Shown: positions 38,697 to 49,023 of the stretch, in pieces
How positions within the stretch are numbered: position 1 is the first letter of the stretch
Layout: each line of letters opens with the position of its first letter
DNA from: Cytobacillus sp. S13-E01
Lineage (GTDB): Bacteria > Bacillota > Bacilli > Bacillales > Bacillaceae_L
NCBI RefSeq assembly: GCF_029193815.1
Contig: NZ_JARFVC010000009.1
Coordinates: 1-64,000, forward strand
Reading direction: 5' to 3'
DNA: 64,000 nucleotides
Notes under the pieces: generated by a model
What the model was told of the DNA's origin: nothing
The model's input: only the letters and a program-made list of their open reading frames with translations
The model's database searches: none
Made by a program: the position numbers and the translations under genes

Positions 38697-41015
38697 ATGG
38701 AAAATAACAAGGAAATCATTGTTCCTCTTTTACCACTACGGGGCTTACTAGTATATCCAACCATGGTACTTCACCTTGATGTTGGTCGTGATAAATCTGT
38801 ACAGGCACTTGAAAAGTCGATGGTAGAAGATCATAAAATCTTTTTGACGACACAAAAAGATGTGGCGATAGATGATCCAACCGAAGATGATATATTTGAA
38901 ATGGGTACACTGACACAGGTTAAACAAATGCTTAAGCTTCCAAATGGAACAATTCGTGTATTAGTTGAAGGCTTGTCTCGTGCAAAATTAATGGAATTTT
39001 ACGATGAAGGCGAGCATGTTGCTGCTAAGGTAGCAATTTATGAAGATGATGGGGAAAAGGATGTAGAAAGTGAAGCATTAATGCGAACAATGCTTGAATA
39101 TTTTGAGCAGTACATAAAGCTTTCAAAAAAAATATCTGCTGAAACATATGCAACGGTAACAGATATCGAAGAACCAGGTCGTTTAGCTGATATTATTGCT
39201 TCACATTTACCCTTGAAGCTTAAGGAGAAACAAGAAATTTTAGCAACACTAGATGTAAAAGAAAGAATGGATAATGTAATTACTGTTATTAATAATGAAA
39301 AAGAAGTACTAACACTAGAAAAGAAAATTGGACAACGTGTTAAACGGTCAATGGAACGGACACAAAAGGAATACTACCTGCGCGAGCAAATGAAAGCCAT
39401 TCAAAAAGAGTTGGGTGACAAAGAAGGAAAGACGGGTGAAGTATCTTCCTTAAAGGAAAAAATTGAAAAAGCTGAAATGCCTAAAAATGTTGAAGAAATC
39501 GCTTTTAAAGAACTAGAACGCTATGAGAAAATTCCTTCTACATCAGCTGAAAGTGCGGTCATTCGGAATTATATTGAATGGCTACTTTCACTTCCGTGGA
39601 CAAAAGGAACTACCGATCAATTAGATATTAACCGTGCAGAGGAAATTTTAGAGAAGGATCATTATGGCCTTGATAAAGTAAAAGAACGTGTTCTAGAATA
39701 CTTGGCAGTTCAACAATTGACGAAGTCATTAAAGGGACCTATCCTATGTCTAGCAGGACCTCCTGGGGTAGGAAAAACATCATTAGCTCGTTCGGTAGCT
39801 AAATCATTAGGTCGACATTTTGTTCGTATCTCTTTAGGTGGAGTACGAGATGAATCCGAAATCAGAGGTCACCGGAGAACGTATGTAGGGGCAATGCCAG
39901 GTCGTATTATACAAGGAATGAAGAAAGCGGGAACCATAAACCCAGTATTCCTTCTTGATGAAATCGACAAAATGTCAAACGATTTTCGTGGTGACCCATC
40001 ATCAGCTATGCTTGAGGTACTAGATCCCGAACAAAATAATGCCTTTAGTGATCATTTCATTGAAGAGCCATATGATTTGTCAAAAGTAATGTTTATTGCA
40101 ACTGCAAATAATTTGGCAACTATTCCGGGACCCTTACGTGACAGGATGGAAATTATCACCATTGCTGGTTACACAGAGCCAGAGAAGGTACATATTGCGA
40201 AAGACCATTTATTCCCTAGACAGATTGAAGAACATGGGCTAAACAAAGGTAAGATACAATTGCGCGACGAAGCTATACATTGTATCATTCGCCAGTATAC
40301 CCGTGAAGCAGGGGTTCGTAGTCTTGAAAGACAATTAGCCAAAATTTGTCGTAAGGCTGCCAAAATCATTGTTGGTGAAGAGCGAAAGCGTGTAATTATT
40401 ACAGAAAAGAATATCGAGGAATTTTTAGGGAAACCAACCTTCCGTTATGGTCAAGCAGAAATTGAAGACCAAGTAGGTGTGGCAACTGGATTAGCCTATA
40501 CAGCATTTGGCGGAGACACTCTTTCAATTGAGGTTTCAATTGCACCTGGCAAAGGTAAGTTAGTATTAACAGGTAAACTTGGTGATGTAATGAAGGAGTC
40601 AGCACAGGCTGCTTTTAGTTATATCAGGTCCCGTGCTTCAGAGTTGAAAATAGACCCTGAGTTCAATGAGAAAAATGATATCCATCTTCATGTCCCTGAG
40701 GGTGCGGTTCCAAAGGATGGACCATCAGCAGGAATAACAATTGCCACTGCTTTAATATCTGCATTAACAGGTCGAGCAGTACGGAAAGAAGTGGGCATGA
40801 CAGGGGAAATAACCCTACGCGGTCGTGTTTTGCCAATCGGAGGTCTAAAAGAAAAATCATTAAGTGCCAACCGGGCAGGTTTAACGAAGGTCATAATACC
40901 TAAAGATAATGAAAGGGATATAGATGATATCCCTGAAAGTGTTCGGAAAGAATTAGAATTTGTTCTTGTATCACACTTAGATGAAGTACTTGAACACGCA
41001 TTGGTAGGAGAGTAA
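38697..41015 (+). CDS. lonA: ATP-dependent protease Lon (LonA)
   Basis: 772 residues from ATG 38697 (AGAGGTG upstream). N-terminal substrate domain (IIVPLLPLRGLLVYPTMVLH), AAA+ module with Walker A GPPGVGKT near 354 and Walker B FLLDEIDKM near 420, and C-terminal protease domain with catalytic Ser677 in KDGPSAG and the lysine in PIGGLKEKSLSANRAG near 720. Degrades misfolded and regulatory proteins. engB follows after 3 bases. Confidence 0.97.
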   Translation: MENNKEIIVPLLPLRGLLVYPTMVLHLDVGRDKSVQALEKSMVEDHKIFLTTQKDVAIDDPTEDDIFEMGTLTQVKQMLKLPNGTIRVLVEGLSRAKLMEFYDEGEHVAAKVAIYEDDGEKDVESEALMRTMLEYFEQYIKLSKKISAETYATVTDIEEPGRLADIIASHLPLKLKEKQEILATLDVKERMDNVITVINNEKEVLTLEKKIGQRVKRSMERTQKEYYLREQMKAIQKELGDKEGKTGEVSSLKEKIEKAEMPKNVEEIAFKELERYEKIPSTSAESAVIRNYIEWLLSLPWTKGTTDQLDINRAEEILEKDHYGLDKVKERVLEYLAVQQLTKSLKGPILCLAGPPGVGKTSLARSVAKSLGRHFVRISLGGVRDESEIRGHRRTYVGAMPGRIIQGMKKAGTINPVFLLDEIDKMSNDFRGDPSSAMLEVLDPEQNNAFSDHFIEEPYDLSKVMFIATANNLATIPGPLRDRMEIITIAGYTEPEKVHIAKDHLFPRQIEEHGLNKGKIQLRDEAIHCIIRQYTREAGVRSLERQLAKICRKAAKIIVGEERKRVIITEKNIEEFLGKPTFRYGQAEIEDQVGVATGLAYTAFGGDTLSIEVSIAPGKGKLVLTGKLGDVMKESAQAAFSYIRSRASELKIDPEFNEKNDIHLHVPEGAVPKDGPSAGITIATALISALTGRAVRKEVGMTGEITLRGRVLPIGGLKEKSLSANRAGLTKVIIPKDNERDIDDIPESVRKELEFVLVSHLDEVLEHALVGE

Positions 41016-41018
41016 ATA

Positions 41019-41603
41019 ATGAAAGTTATAAGTGCGGAAATTGTCATCAGTGCAGTGAAGCCTGATCAATATCCTGATGTTACATTGCCTGAGTTCGCAT
41101 TAGCAGGCCGTTCAAACGTAGGAAAATCATCGTTTATTAATAAAATGTTAAATAGAAAAAACTTAGCACGCACATCTTCAAAGCCAGGAAAAACACAGAC
41201 CTTAAACTTTTATTTAATTAATGAAATCCTGCATTTTGTTGATGTACCTGGGTATGGCTATGCAAAAGTTTCAAAAACAGAGCGTGAAAAATGGGGCAAG
41301 ATGATTGAAACTTATTTAACAACAAGAGAGCAACTTAAGGCTGTTATACAAATTGTTGATTTACGTCATCCTCCTAGCAAAGATGATGTTATAATGTACG
41401 AATTTGTGAAGCATTATGATATACCTGTGATTGTAATAGCAACAAAAGCAGATAAAATCCCAAAAGGAAAATGGGATAAACATTTAAAAATTGTTCGTGA
41501 AACCTTGAATTTTGATCCTACTGATCACCTGGTCTTGTTTTCTTCAGAAACAGGTCTTGGGAAAGATAAAGCGTGGGGTGTAATGCAGAGTTTTATGGAA
41601 TAA
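41019..41603 (+). CDS. engB: Ribosome biogenesis GTP-binding protein EngB (YsxC)
   Basis: 194 residues. G1 [11 protein letters not shown] near 30-40, G2 threonine in SSKPGKTQT near 58, G3 [10 protein letters not shown] near 73, G4 TKADKIPK near 144, G5 FSSETG near 176. Essential GTPase for 50S subunit assembly. Translation is probably coupled to lonA, since its AGGAGAG site lies in the lonA end. Confidence 0.96.
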   Translation: MKVISAEIVISAVKPDQYPDVTLPEFALAGRSNVGKSSFINKMLNRKNLARTSSKPGKTQTLNFYLINEILHFVDVPGYGYAKVSKTEREKWGKMIETYLTTREQLKAVIQIVDLRHPPSKDDVIMYEFVKHYDIPVIVIATKADKIPKGKWDKHLKIVRETLNFDPTDHLVLFSSETGLGKDKAWGVMQSFME

Positions 41604-41605
41604 TT

Positions 41606-41655
41606 AGAGAAGCTGGTTTCGGGTATTTAACCTTGGAGTCAGCTTCTTTTATTTA
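41606..41655 (+). terminator. Terminator after engB
   Basis: AGAAGCTGG and TCAGCTTCT pair with a loop of about 25 bases, followed by TTTATTTAT. Confidence 0.65.
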
Positions 41656-41765
41656 TAGAGGATCAATATCTAAAGTACCCTAGTATCAGTGATCTCTAAA
41701 TGGAGTCGGGTATCAAAAAAATGTAACTCCAAAAAATAAAAAAAAGTAAACAAAAGCGCAATCTG

Positions 41766-42608
41766 TTGCCTGAAACCGTGCAAAAAATTGAAAACGGTAA
41801 CGAAATAAGCAATCTGATGCCCGAAACTTCGTAAAAAATAGAAAACGGTAACCAAAAGAGCAATTTGATGCCCGAAATCGCGCAAAAAGTAGAAAACGGT
41901 AACCAAAAGAGCAATCTGATGCCCGAAACTCCGTAAAAAATAGAAAACGGTAACCAAAAGGACAATCTGATGCCCGAAATCGAGAAAAAAATAAAAAACG
42001 GTAACCAAAACAGCATTCTGATGCCCGAAACTCCGTAAAAAATAAAGAACGGTAATCAAAAGGACAATCTGATGCCCGAAATGGTGAAAAAAATAAAAAA
42101 CGGTAACCAAAACAGCATTCTGATGCCCGAAACTCCGCAAAAAATAAAAAACGGTAATCAAAAGGACAATCTGATGCCCGAAATCGTGAAAAAAATAAAA
42201 AACGGTAACCAAAACAGCATTCTGATGCCCGAAACTCCGCAAAAAATAGAAAGCGGTAACCAAAACAGCATTCTGATTCCCGAAACTTCGTAAAAAGTAG
42301 AAAACGGTAACCAAAACAGCATTCTGATGCCCGAAACTCCGCAAAAAATAGAAAACGGTAACCAAAACAGCATTCTGATGCCCGAAACTTCGTAAAAAAT
42401 AGAAAACGGTAACCAAAAGGACAATCTGATGCCCGAAATCGCGAAAAAAATAAAAAACGGTAACCAAAACAGCATTCTGATTCCCGAAACTTCGTAAAAA
42501 GTAGAAAACGGTAACCAAAACAGCATTCTGATGCCCGAAACTCCGTAAAAAATAAAAAACGGTAATCAAAAGGACAATCTGATGCCCGAAACCGCGCAAA
42601 AAATAGAA
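41766..42608. repeat. 51-bp minisatellite, 16 full units and a partial 17th
   Basis: Units start at 41766 and every 51 bases to 42531, with a partial unit from 42582. No unit has an indel. Each has the form ATGCCCGAAA...AAAAACGGTAA.CAAAA...CTG. Two linked subtypes occur: one with CAGCATTCTG leading into CCCGAAACT, the other with GGACAATCTG leading into CCCGAAATCG, sometimes alternating as 102-base pairs. Because 51 is a multiple of 3, long reverse-strand open frames and a broken forward frame (TAA replaces CAA at the sixth codon of several units) arise automatically. Confidence 0.95.
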
Positions 42609-42818
42609 AGAACAACCTCCAAGCCGGGGGCCGTCTTATGATTGACTTGCGTAGGATGTACTGGTATCGGTGTTCGCCTCAGGGACCTGGCTGGTTTTAT
42701 AATCCGACGTTCCTGAGGAAGCAGTCGTCATCGGCATTGCCATCAGGAAGGAAAAACCACCTTCTTAAAGGAACCGTCTTATGCTTGTCGCAGGTATGGG
42801 GGTGTCCTGCGCTTTCTA
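42609..42818 (+). repeat. Interspersed fold-back repeat, rearranged long-form copy
   Basis: Starts inside the family sequence (GAACAACCTCCAAGCCGG), then has GACTTGCGTAGGATGTACTGG and GTTCGCCTCAGGGACCTGGC as in the long copies at 10512 and 53095, and a second partial passage (CATCAGGAAGGAAAAACCACCTTCTT, split here at CATCAGGAAGGAAAA). Ends TCCTGCGCTTTC. It directly abuts the minisatellite. Confidence 0.7.
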
Positions 42819-42846
42819 ACCAATATCTTCTGTATATGGGTATAGA

Positions 42847-43332
42847 TTATTTCTTTTTGATGAATAATAAATAAAAACCAGAAGCAATAAGAATTACTGG
42901 CCAAAATTTTATCACAAAAGAGAAGTCACTCTCAAGAAAACCGAGCGATTGAATAAACTTATCATAATATAGAATTAGAAACGACATAGCTAATAATAAC
43001 AGTCCTTGAAATAAGCCGGATTTTGTTTTTACATAACGTAGTAAAAAGCCTATAGCGATAATTAGTATAAGCATTCCATAATGTTTTGGCCAAAATGAAA
43101 GAAGATTTGCGCTGTGAAAATGAATACCGAATCCTACTAAGATTACACCAGGCAAAATAATGCTATGGTCATTACCCGAGTAAGCTTGGACAAGCAATGC
43201 GATTCCGATAATAATTACTAGTGTTTGCCATGTGAAAAAACCATTGATTATTGTTATGTTAAGTTGTTGTAAGAGGAAATAGCTACCCATTCCAATTAAT
43301 ATAATCCCAGGGAATATACTCTGTTTCTTCAT
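42847..43332 (-). CDS. Small membrane protein with LiaI/LiaF-like transmembrane repeats
   Basis: 161 residues, four to six hydrophobic segments (IFPGIILIGMGSYFLLQQL, TLVIIIGIALLVQAY, SIILPGVILVGFGIHFH, YGMLILIIAIGFLLRYV, LFQGLLLLAMSFLILYY, KFWPVILIASGFYLLF). The PGIILIGMG and WPVILIASG motifs occur in the DUF5668-type membrane region of LiaI/LiaF. It occupies the place of ysxD in B. subtilis but on the opposite strand to its neighbours here. Start ATG with GGAGG upstream on the reverse strand. Function unknown. Confidence 0.8.
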   Translation of the reverse strand: MKKQSIFPGIILIGMGSYFLLQQLNITIINGFFTWQTLVIIIGIALLVQAYSGNDHSIILPGVILVGFGIHFHSANLLSFWPKHYGMLILIIAIGFLLRYVKTKSGLFQGLLLLAMSFLILYYDKFIQSLGFLESDFSFVIKFWPVILIASGFYLLFIKKK

Positions 43333-43498
43333 ATAAACCTCCTTATGTATGTGCAGGTTACTTGATTATCTTCTTATTTTTTGGTATTGTACTTGATGTA
43401 ATATACGACACGATTCGACGATTTTAAAATTGAACAAAAAAAGAATCCTCTTAATATTATCATACGATTTCATAATCTGTTCACATTTTTTTAATCGC

Positions 43499-43530
43499 CC
43501 TTATTATAGACATGTTATACTATAATAAGG
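43499..43530. promoter_or_regulatory. Perfect 11-bp inverted repeat in the hemA promoter region
   Basis: CCTTATTATAG (43499-43509) and CTATAATAAGG (43520-43530) are exact inverted copies separated by ACATGTTATA. The right arm contains TATAAT and the spacer TATACT, so it would cover the -10 region. It resembles Fur/PerR-type boxes only in general; hemA is PerR-regulated in B. subtilis. It lies 45 bases before the start codon. Confidence 0.65.
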
Positions 43531-43575
43531 TCAATTTTGTTAATTATTAAAGACTTTTTGGGGGTGTAATTACAC

Positions 43576-44934
43576 ATGCATATAATAGTAGTTGGATTAA
43601 ATTATAAAACTGCCCCTGTTGAAATTCGAGAAAAGCTAACGTTCAATGAAAATGAATTAGCTGAAGCCATGAAAACCTTAAAGAATCAAAAAAGTATTCT
43701 TGAAAATATAATCGTATCAACATGTAACCGTACTGAAATTTACGCGGTTGTTGATCAATTGCATACAGGGCGTTATTATATAAAATCATTTTTATCTGAG
43801 TGGTTTGGAATTAACAAAGAAGAGTTTACTTCGTATTTAAGTGTTTTTGAGAATGATGGTGCAGTTGAACACTTGCTTAACGTGTCCTGTGGGCTAAACT
43901 CGATGGTTGTTGGAGAAACACAGATATTGGGACAAGTTCGTTCTAGTTTTTTGTTAGCACAGGATGAAAATACAGTTGGCACTGTGTTTAATCATTTATT
44001 CAAACAAGCGATCACACTTGCAAAGCGTGCACATTCAGAAACTGAAATTGGTGCCAATGCTGTTTCTGTAAGCTATGCGGCGGTTGAGCTTGCTAAAAAA
44101 ATATTTGGTAATTTAGCAGATAAAAATGTACTTATTTTAGGTGCTGGAAAAATGGGCGAGTTAGCGGTTCAAAACCTTTACGGAAGTGGTGCCAAAAAGG
44201 TTACGGTTATCAATCGAACATTAGCCAAAGCAGAAAGCTTAGCAGAACGATTTTCTGGTAAGGCAAAGTCTTTTACCGAGCTTCAATGTGCATTAATAGA
44301 TGCAGATATTATCATCAGTTCTACAGGGGCAAAAGAGTTTGTCATTACAAAAGACATGATGGTACATGTGGAGCGTTTAAGAAAAGGACGTCCATTATTT
44401 ATGGTTGACATTGCCGTTCCCAGGGACCTTGACCCTAGTTTGGCCGAGTTGGATAGTGTCTTTTTATATGATATCGATGACCTAGAAGGTATTGTTGAAG
44501 CCAATTTGCAGGAGCGTAAAAAAGCGGCAGAAGTTATTGACTTGATGATAGAAGCTGAGATCGTTGAGTTTAAGCAGTGGCTAAATACTCTTGGTGTTGT
44601 ACCTGTTATTTCTGCCCTTCGTGACAAGGCTCTTGCGGTTCAAGCTGAAACAATGGTAAGTATTGAACGCAAACTTCCAAATTTAACAGACCGTGAGAAG
44701 AAGGTTCTAAATAAGCATACAAAGAGTATTATCAACCAGCTTTTAAGAGATCCAATCTTACGTGCTAAAGAGCTTGCAGCAGAACCAAATGCTGAAGAAT
44801 CACTAAAACTATTTATGAAAATTTTTGACATTGAAGAAGCAATCCAGGGTGAGTGTAACACACAAAACGTTCAGAAACCAATGAAAACGGATCATGTGTT
44901 AGTTCCTTCAAAGCAGGCTTCTCTACAATTATAA
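43576..44934 (+). CDS. hemA: Glutamyl-tRNA reductase
   Basis: 452 residues. N-terminal catalytic domain with the nucleophile Cys50 in [11 protein letters not shown], the substrate motif [17 protein letters not shown] near 106-122, the NADPH-binding GAGKMGELA near 190, and a C-terminal dimerisation helix domain. Reduces Glu-tRNA to glutamate-1-semialdehyde, the first committed haem step. Starts the hemAXCDBL cluster; GGGGG site upstream. A palindromic operator candidate overlaps the promoter. Confidence 0.96.
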   Translation: MHIIVVGLNYKTAPVEIREKLTFNENELAEAMKTLKNQKSILENIIVSTCNRTEIYAVVDQLHTGRYYIKSFLSEWFGINKEEFTSYLSVFENDGAVEHLLNVSCGLNSMVVGETQILGQVRSSFLLAQDENTVGTVFNHLFKQAITLAKRAHSETEIGANAVSVSYAAVELAKKIFGNLADKNVLILGAGKMGELAVQNLYGSGAKKVTVINRTLAKAESLAERFSGKAKSFTELQCALIDADIIISSTGAKEFVITKDMMVHVERLRKGRPLFMVDIAVPRDLDPSLAELDSVFLYDIDDLEGIVEANLQERKKAAEVIDLMIEAEIVEFKQWLNTLGVVPVISALRDKALAVQAETMVSIERKLPNLTDREKKVLNKHTKSIINQLLRDPILRAKELAAEPNAEESLKLFMKIFDIEEAIQGECNTQNVQKPMKTDHVLVPSKQASLQL

Positions 44935-44943
44935 AATAGTAAA

Positions 44944-45092
44944 GTCTCCGGTAGGGTTATATTTCTACAAATGATAATAGTTAATTATACGCTAAACAAC
45001 CCACATGCTCACCCTATTTAGCGGAGACATGATTGTTAGGCTATAGACTAGTTATCCCCCACTTAGTGATATTTAAGGTGGGGGATTTAGCC
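44944..45092 (+). other. Structured spacer between hemA and hemX, two large hairpins
   Basis: First fold: GTCTCCG (44944-44950) and TAGGGT pair with ACCCTA (45011-45016) and CGGAGAC (45022-45028). Second fold: ATCCCCCACTTA pairs with TAAGGTGGGGGAT (45053-45086), closed by an outer GGCTA/TAGCC. The second ends TTTAGCC, a weak terminator. The block would be transcribed between hemA and the rest of the operon. Confidence 0.6.
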
Positions 45093-45186
45093 TGTTAAGT
45101 GGTATAAAAGATTCAGTAACGAAGATTCCATAATTGAAATAGATAAGGAATCCATTGTTCAAAATCTTTTGGAGAGGAACTTTTTA

Positions 45187-46020
45187 ATGGTAGAGATGAA
45201 TATAACAAGGTTGCACGAGTTTATAATCATTATTTATGCTGTATGTGTCTTACTATATTTTATAGACTTTCTTCATAATAACCGGAAGGCTAATCGTACA
45301 GCCTTCTGGTTACTTGCATTTGTATGGCTATCCCAAACGTTTTTTTTAGTTTACCGAGTGATAGAAACTGGAAGATTTCCAATACTAACTATCTTTGAGG
45401 GTTTGTATTTTTACGCTTGGGTACTTATAACACTATCATTGGCAATTAATCGGTTACTAAGAGTAGATTTTATCGTTTTTTTTACAAATGTGTTAGGATT
45501 CTTTATTATGGCCTTACATACATTCGCACCTGTACAATATGAGTCCAGTGCAATGGCAGGTCAACTTATATCAGAACTACTAATCATCCATATAATTATG
45601 GCGATTTTGTCTTATGGGGCATTTTCACTTTCTTTCGTTTTTTCGATCCTCTATTTAATTCAATATAATTTGTTAAAGAAAAAGAAATGGAGTAAAAGAC
45701 TTACACGAATACAAGATCTAACTAAACTTGATCATATGTCATATGTATTAAATGTCATCGGAGTACCGATGCTTTTACTAGCGTTAATCTTAGGAGTATT
45801 ATGGGCGTATATAACAATTCCGGATTTTTATTTGATTGACGCAAAAGTATTGGGCTCATTTACAGTATTACTTGTTTATAGCTTTTACTTGTATAAAAGG
45901 GTTGTTCAACAACTTCAAGGAAAGGCAATTGCTATATGGAATGCTGGTTCTTTTTTGGTGTTACTTATTAATTATTTCTTATTTGGAAGTCTATCACGAT
46001 TCCATATTTGGTATTCATAA
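45187..46020 (+). CDS. hemX: HemX, membrane protein of the CcsA/cytochrome c assembly family
   Basis: 277 residues from ATG 45187 (GGAGAGG 9 bases upstream). Eight hydrophobic segments are visible, starting HEFIIIIYAVCVLLYFIDFL. Related to CcsA/ResC but lacking the tryptophan-rich haem motif WG.WW. In B. subtilis HemX lowers the cellular HemA level. Position between hemA and hemC is conserved. Confidence 0.92.
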   Translation: MVEMNITRLHEFIIIIYAVCVLLYFIDFLHNNRKANRTAFWLLAFVWLSQTFFLVYRVIETGRFPILTIFEGLYFYAWVLITLSLAINRLLRVDFIVFFTNVLGFFIMALHTFAPVQYESSAMAGQLISELLIIHIIMAILSYGAFSLSFVFSILYLIQYNLLKKKKWSKRLTRIQDLTKLDHMSYVLNVIGVPMLLLALILGVLWAYITIPDFYLIDAKVLGSFTVLLVYSFYLYKRVVQQLQGKAIAIWNAGSFLVLLINYFLFGSLSRFHIWYS

Positions 46021-46035
46021 AATTAGGAGGCTACT

Positions 46036-46968
46036 ATGCGAAAAATTATTGTTGGTTCTCGTAAAAGTAAGCTTGCACTAACTCAAACAAATTGGGTTAT
46101 AAGCAAGCTAAAAGAATTAGGTGCACACTTTGAATTTGAAGTAAAAGAGATTGTAACAAAAGGTGATCAAATCCTAGATGTGACTTTATCTAAAGTAGGC
46201 GGTAAAGGTTTGTTTGTTAAAGAAATTGAACAAGCTATGCTAGGTAATGAGATAGATATGGCAGTTCATAGTATGAAGGATATGCCAGCAGTTTTACCTG
46301 AACATTTGATGATTGGTTGTGTTCCAAAGCGTGAGGATTACCGCGATGTCCTAATATCAAAGGATCATATTAAGTTTAATGACCTTCCAAGTGGTGCTGT
46401 TGTTGGAACAAGCTCACTACGTCGCGCAGCCCAATTGTTAGCACAAAGAGACGATATTGAAATTAAATGGATCCGCGGTAATATTGATACAAGACTTGCG
46501 AAGCTTCAAAGTGAAGAGTACGATGCAATTATTTTAGCGGCAGCTGGATTAGTAAGAATGGGTTGGTCGCAGGATGTAGTTACAGAATATTTAGATGCCC
46601 AAGATTGCGTCCCAGCAGTTGGGCAAGGTGCATTAGCAATTGAATGTCGTGAATCAGATCAGGAATTACGAGAAGTGCTGTCATTATTAAATGACGAAAT
46701 TACAGCTAGAGCAGTAGCTGCCGAACGAGCATTCCTTCATAAAATGGAGGGGGGATGCCAAATTCCAATTGCTGGCTTTGCGCAAATAGCTGAGAATGAT
46801 GAAGTTGTTTTAGCTGTACTAGTTGGATCTCCTGACGGGAAAACAATTTATAAAGAAATAGTAAGAGGAATGGATCCGGTTGATGTTGGGAATATAGCCG
46901 CTAGTAAGTTAACAGCGATGGGTGCGAAAGACTTAATTGACAAGGTAAAAGAGGAGCTTGACAAATAA
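46036..46968 (+). CDS. hemC: Hydroxymethylbilane synthase (porphobilinogen deaminase)
   Basis: 310 residues. [12 protein letters not shown] near 7-18, KDMPAVLPE near 82, [11 protein letters not shown] near 125, [11 protein letters not shown] near 148 and the dipyrromethane cofactor cysteine in [11 protein letters not shown] near 241. Polymerises four porphobilinogens. AGGAGG site; shares one base with hemD (TAATG). Confidence 0.96.
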   Translation: MRKIIVGSRKSKLALTQTNWVISKLKELGAHFEFEVKEIVTKGDQILDVTLSKVGGKGLFVKEIEQAMLGNEIDMAVHSMKDMPAVLPEHLMIGCVPKREDYRDVLISKDHIKFNDLPSGAVVGTSSLRRAAQLLAQRDDIEIKWIRGNIDTRLAKLQSEEYDAIILAAAGLVRMGWSQDVVTEYLDAQDCVPAVGQGALAIECRESDQELREVLSLLNDEITARAVAAERAFLHKMEGGCQIPIAGFAQIAENDEVVLAVLVGSPDGKTIYKEIVRGMDPVDVGNIAASKLTAMGAKDLIDKVKEELDK

Positions 46969-47747
46969 TGGAGCTTGATAAACCTCTGAACGGTAAAAAA
47001 ATCATTGTTACTAGAGGTGAAAGTCAAGCAAATGAGTTTTCCGAAAAAATTGAAGAAGTCGGAGGGATCCCCATTAAGGTCCCATTACTTTCTTTTCAAT
47101 ATCCACAAAATATTACAAGTATAAAAGAGGAAATTGAAAACATCTCTACATATGATTGGCTTGTTTTTACTAGTAAAAATGGAGTCGAATACTTTTTCGA
47201 CTTACTCAAGAAATATTCACCATTTAAACGTGACTTACCAAAAATTGCAGTTGTTGGCCCTAAAACTGAGGAAGTCCTTAACGAGTATGGATTTAAAGCA
47301 GATGTGGTACCAGTAGATTACGTTGCGGAAGGGTTGTTAGAGGCTTTGCTACCTCAAATTCAACAGAATGACCGTATATTGTTGGCAAGAGGAAACCTCT
47401 CAAGGGAGCATCTTGTGATGGAATTAGAAAAAACAGCTGCATATGTTAAGGATCTAATCATATATGAAAATGTAGAAAACACTGAAATTCAAGAAGAATT
47501 ACTTACGATACTACGAAACGAGAATGTTGACGTTATTACGTTTACTAGTTCATCTACTGTAAGAAATTTTATAAGAATGGTTGAGGGTTCTAATTGGACC
47601 GAATACAATCAAAAATGTGCTGTTGCGTGTATTGGCCCAATTACGAAAAAATCAGCTGTAGCAGCAGGTTTACGGGTTGATATCTGTCCAAATAATTACA
47701 CGTTAGATGATTTACTTGAAGAGATAATATCGTTTTATAAAAATTGA
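46968..47747 (+). CDS. hemD: Uroporphyrinogen-III synthase
   Basis: 259 residues. Two-lobed fold with weak sequence conservation: [19 protein letters not shown] near 12-30, [17 protein letters not shown] near 62-78, VGPKTEEVL near 98, [12 protein letters not shown] near 184, [14 protein letters not shown] near 216. Closes and inverts ring D. Starts on the last base of hemC, so translation is coupled. Confidence 0.92.
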   Translation: MELDKPLNGKKIIVTRGESQANEFSEKIEEVGGIPIKVPLLSFQYPQNITSIKEEIENISTYDWLVFTSKNGVEYFFDLLKKYSPFKRDLPKIAVVGPKTEEVLNEYGFKADVVPVDYVAEGLLEALLPQIQQNDRILLARGNLSREHLVMELEKTAAYVKDLIIYENVENTEIQEELLTILRNENVDVITFTSSSTVRNFIRMVEGSNWTEYNQKCAVACIGPITKKSAVAAGLRVDICPNNYTLDDLLEEIISFYKN

Positions 47748-47770
47748 TAAAAATAAGGGAGGTATACGAA

Positions 47771-48754
47771 ATGAAAGAACTTCAATTTACCCGCCATCGT
47801 CGTTTACGTCATAGTGAAAATTTACGTGGTCTAGTAAGAGAAACACATCTACAGAAAGAAGACTTAATTTATCCGATTTTTGTTGTTGAAGGAGAGAATA
47901 AGAGAAATCCTGTTGCTTCCATGCCTGGTGTAGAACAAGTATCTTTAGATATATTAATTGGAGAAATGCAAGAGGTTGTTAATCTAGGCATTAAATCAGT
48001 TATTGTATTTGGCATACCTGCTAATAAGGACGAATTAGGTACACAAGCCTATCATGATAATGGTATTGTCCAAAGAGCGATTACTAAAATTAAAGAGCAT
48101 TTTCCTGATTTAGTTGTTATCGCTGATACTTGCTTGTGCCATTATACATCACACGGGCATTGTGGCATTGTTGAAGAAGGAAAAATTTTAAATGATCCAA
48201 CATTAGATTTACTTGCGAGAACAGCTGTTAGCCAAGCCAAAGCTGGGGCCGATGTGATAGCACCGTCAAATATGATGGATGGATTTGTAGCAGCGATTCG
48301 TTTGGGGTTAGATGAAGCAGGCTTTGACCATATTCCAATCATGTCGTATGGAGTCAAATATGGTTCAGCTTTTTATGGACCTTTCCGTGACGCTGCTCAT
48401 AGTTCACCACAGTTTGGCGACCGTAAAACCTATCAAATGGATCCTGCCAATCGTGCAGAAGCATTACGTGAAGCAGAATCTGATATGCTTGAAGGAGCAG
48501 ACTTTTTAATTGTGAAACCTGCATTATCATACCTAGATATTATTCGTGATGTTAAAAGCAATTTAAATGTACCCGTTGTTGCTTATAATGTAAGTGGAGA
48601 GTATTCTATGGTTAAAGCTGCAGCAGCAAACGGATGGATTAATGAAAAAGAAATTGTCCAAGAAATGCTAATTAGTATGAAGCGCGCTGGGGCAGATTTA
48701 ATTATTACATACTTTGCAAAAGATGTAGCATGTTGGATATCTGAAGAAAAATAA
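47771..48754 (+). CDS. hemB: Delta-aminolevulinic acid dehydratase (porphobilinogen synthase)
   Basis: 327 residues from ATG 47771, with AAGGGAGG upstream. Zinc ligands in [14 protein letters not shown] near 120-133, Schiff-base lysines in [14 protein letters not shown] near 198 and [10 protein letters not shown] near 250. Condenses two 5-aminolevulinates. A terminator and a copy of the interspersed repeat separate it from hemL. Confidence 0.96.
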   Translation: MKELQFTRHRRLRHSENLRGLVRETHLQKEDLIYPIFVVEGENKRNPVASMPGVEQVSLDILIGEMQEVVNLGIKSVIVFGIPANKDELGTQAYHDNGIVQRAITKIKEHFPDLVVIADTCLCHYTSHGHCGIVEEGKILNDPTLDLLARTAVSQAKAGADVIAPSNMMDGFVAAIRLGLDEAGFDHIPIMSYGVKYGSAFYGPFRDAAHSSPQFGDRKTYQMDPANRAEALREAESDMLEGADFLIVKPALSYLDIIRDVKSNLNVPVVAYNVSGEYSMVKAAAANGWINEKEIVQEMLISMKRAGADLIITYFAKDVACWISEEK

Positions 48755-48793
48755 GAACGCGGTAATAGGATCAGTCATCTTTTAAAAATAATA

Positions 48794-48817
48794 GGCAGCG
48801 TAACTTGCTGCCTTTTT
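48794..48817 (+). terminator. Terminator after hemB
   Basis: GGCAGC (48794-48799) and GCTGCC pair around GTAACTT, followed by TTTTT. hemL may therefore need read-through or its own promoter. Confidence 0.75.
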
Positions 48818-48857
48818 CCAAAGATAAGAAAGTATAAAAGTTTGTACCTAGTTTTAG

Positions 48858-48985
48858 TGTCTAGCTCCGGGCGCCACCCGGCTCTATGGTATAAGCCAAT
48901 CCGTCCGGAAGGTTAAAGAACAACCTTCCAGCCGGCTTGTCTTATGCTTGTCGCCGATAGGCGGGCGCGCCTTTCGCTTTTCTTA
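48858..48985 (+). repeat. Interspersed fold-back repeat, copy between hemB and hemL
   Basis: Nearly identical to the copy at 1959-2083, including upstream AGTATAAAAGTTTGTAC and the inner segment AAGCCAATCCGTCCGGAAGG. The right arm reads GGCGGGCGCGCCTTTCGC. It fills most of the hemB-hemL gap. Confidence 0.88.
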
Positions 48986-49023
48986 ACCATAAACATATTT
49001 TAATTTGAAGGGAGTTTGAATAT

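Noticed and set aside
41766-42608. CRISPR array made of the 51-bp units
   Set aside because: All parts of the unit are repeated; there are no variable spacers.
41670-42615. Two long overlapping reverse-strand open frames (309 and 300 codons) with 17-residue hydrophobic repeats
   Set aside because: They are a by-product of a 51-bp tandem repeat whose length is divisible by three; all reverse frames are largely open, no ribosome binding site is evident, and the substitutions show no obvious synonymous bias.
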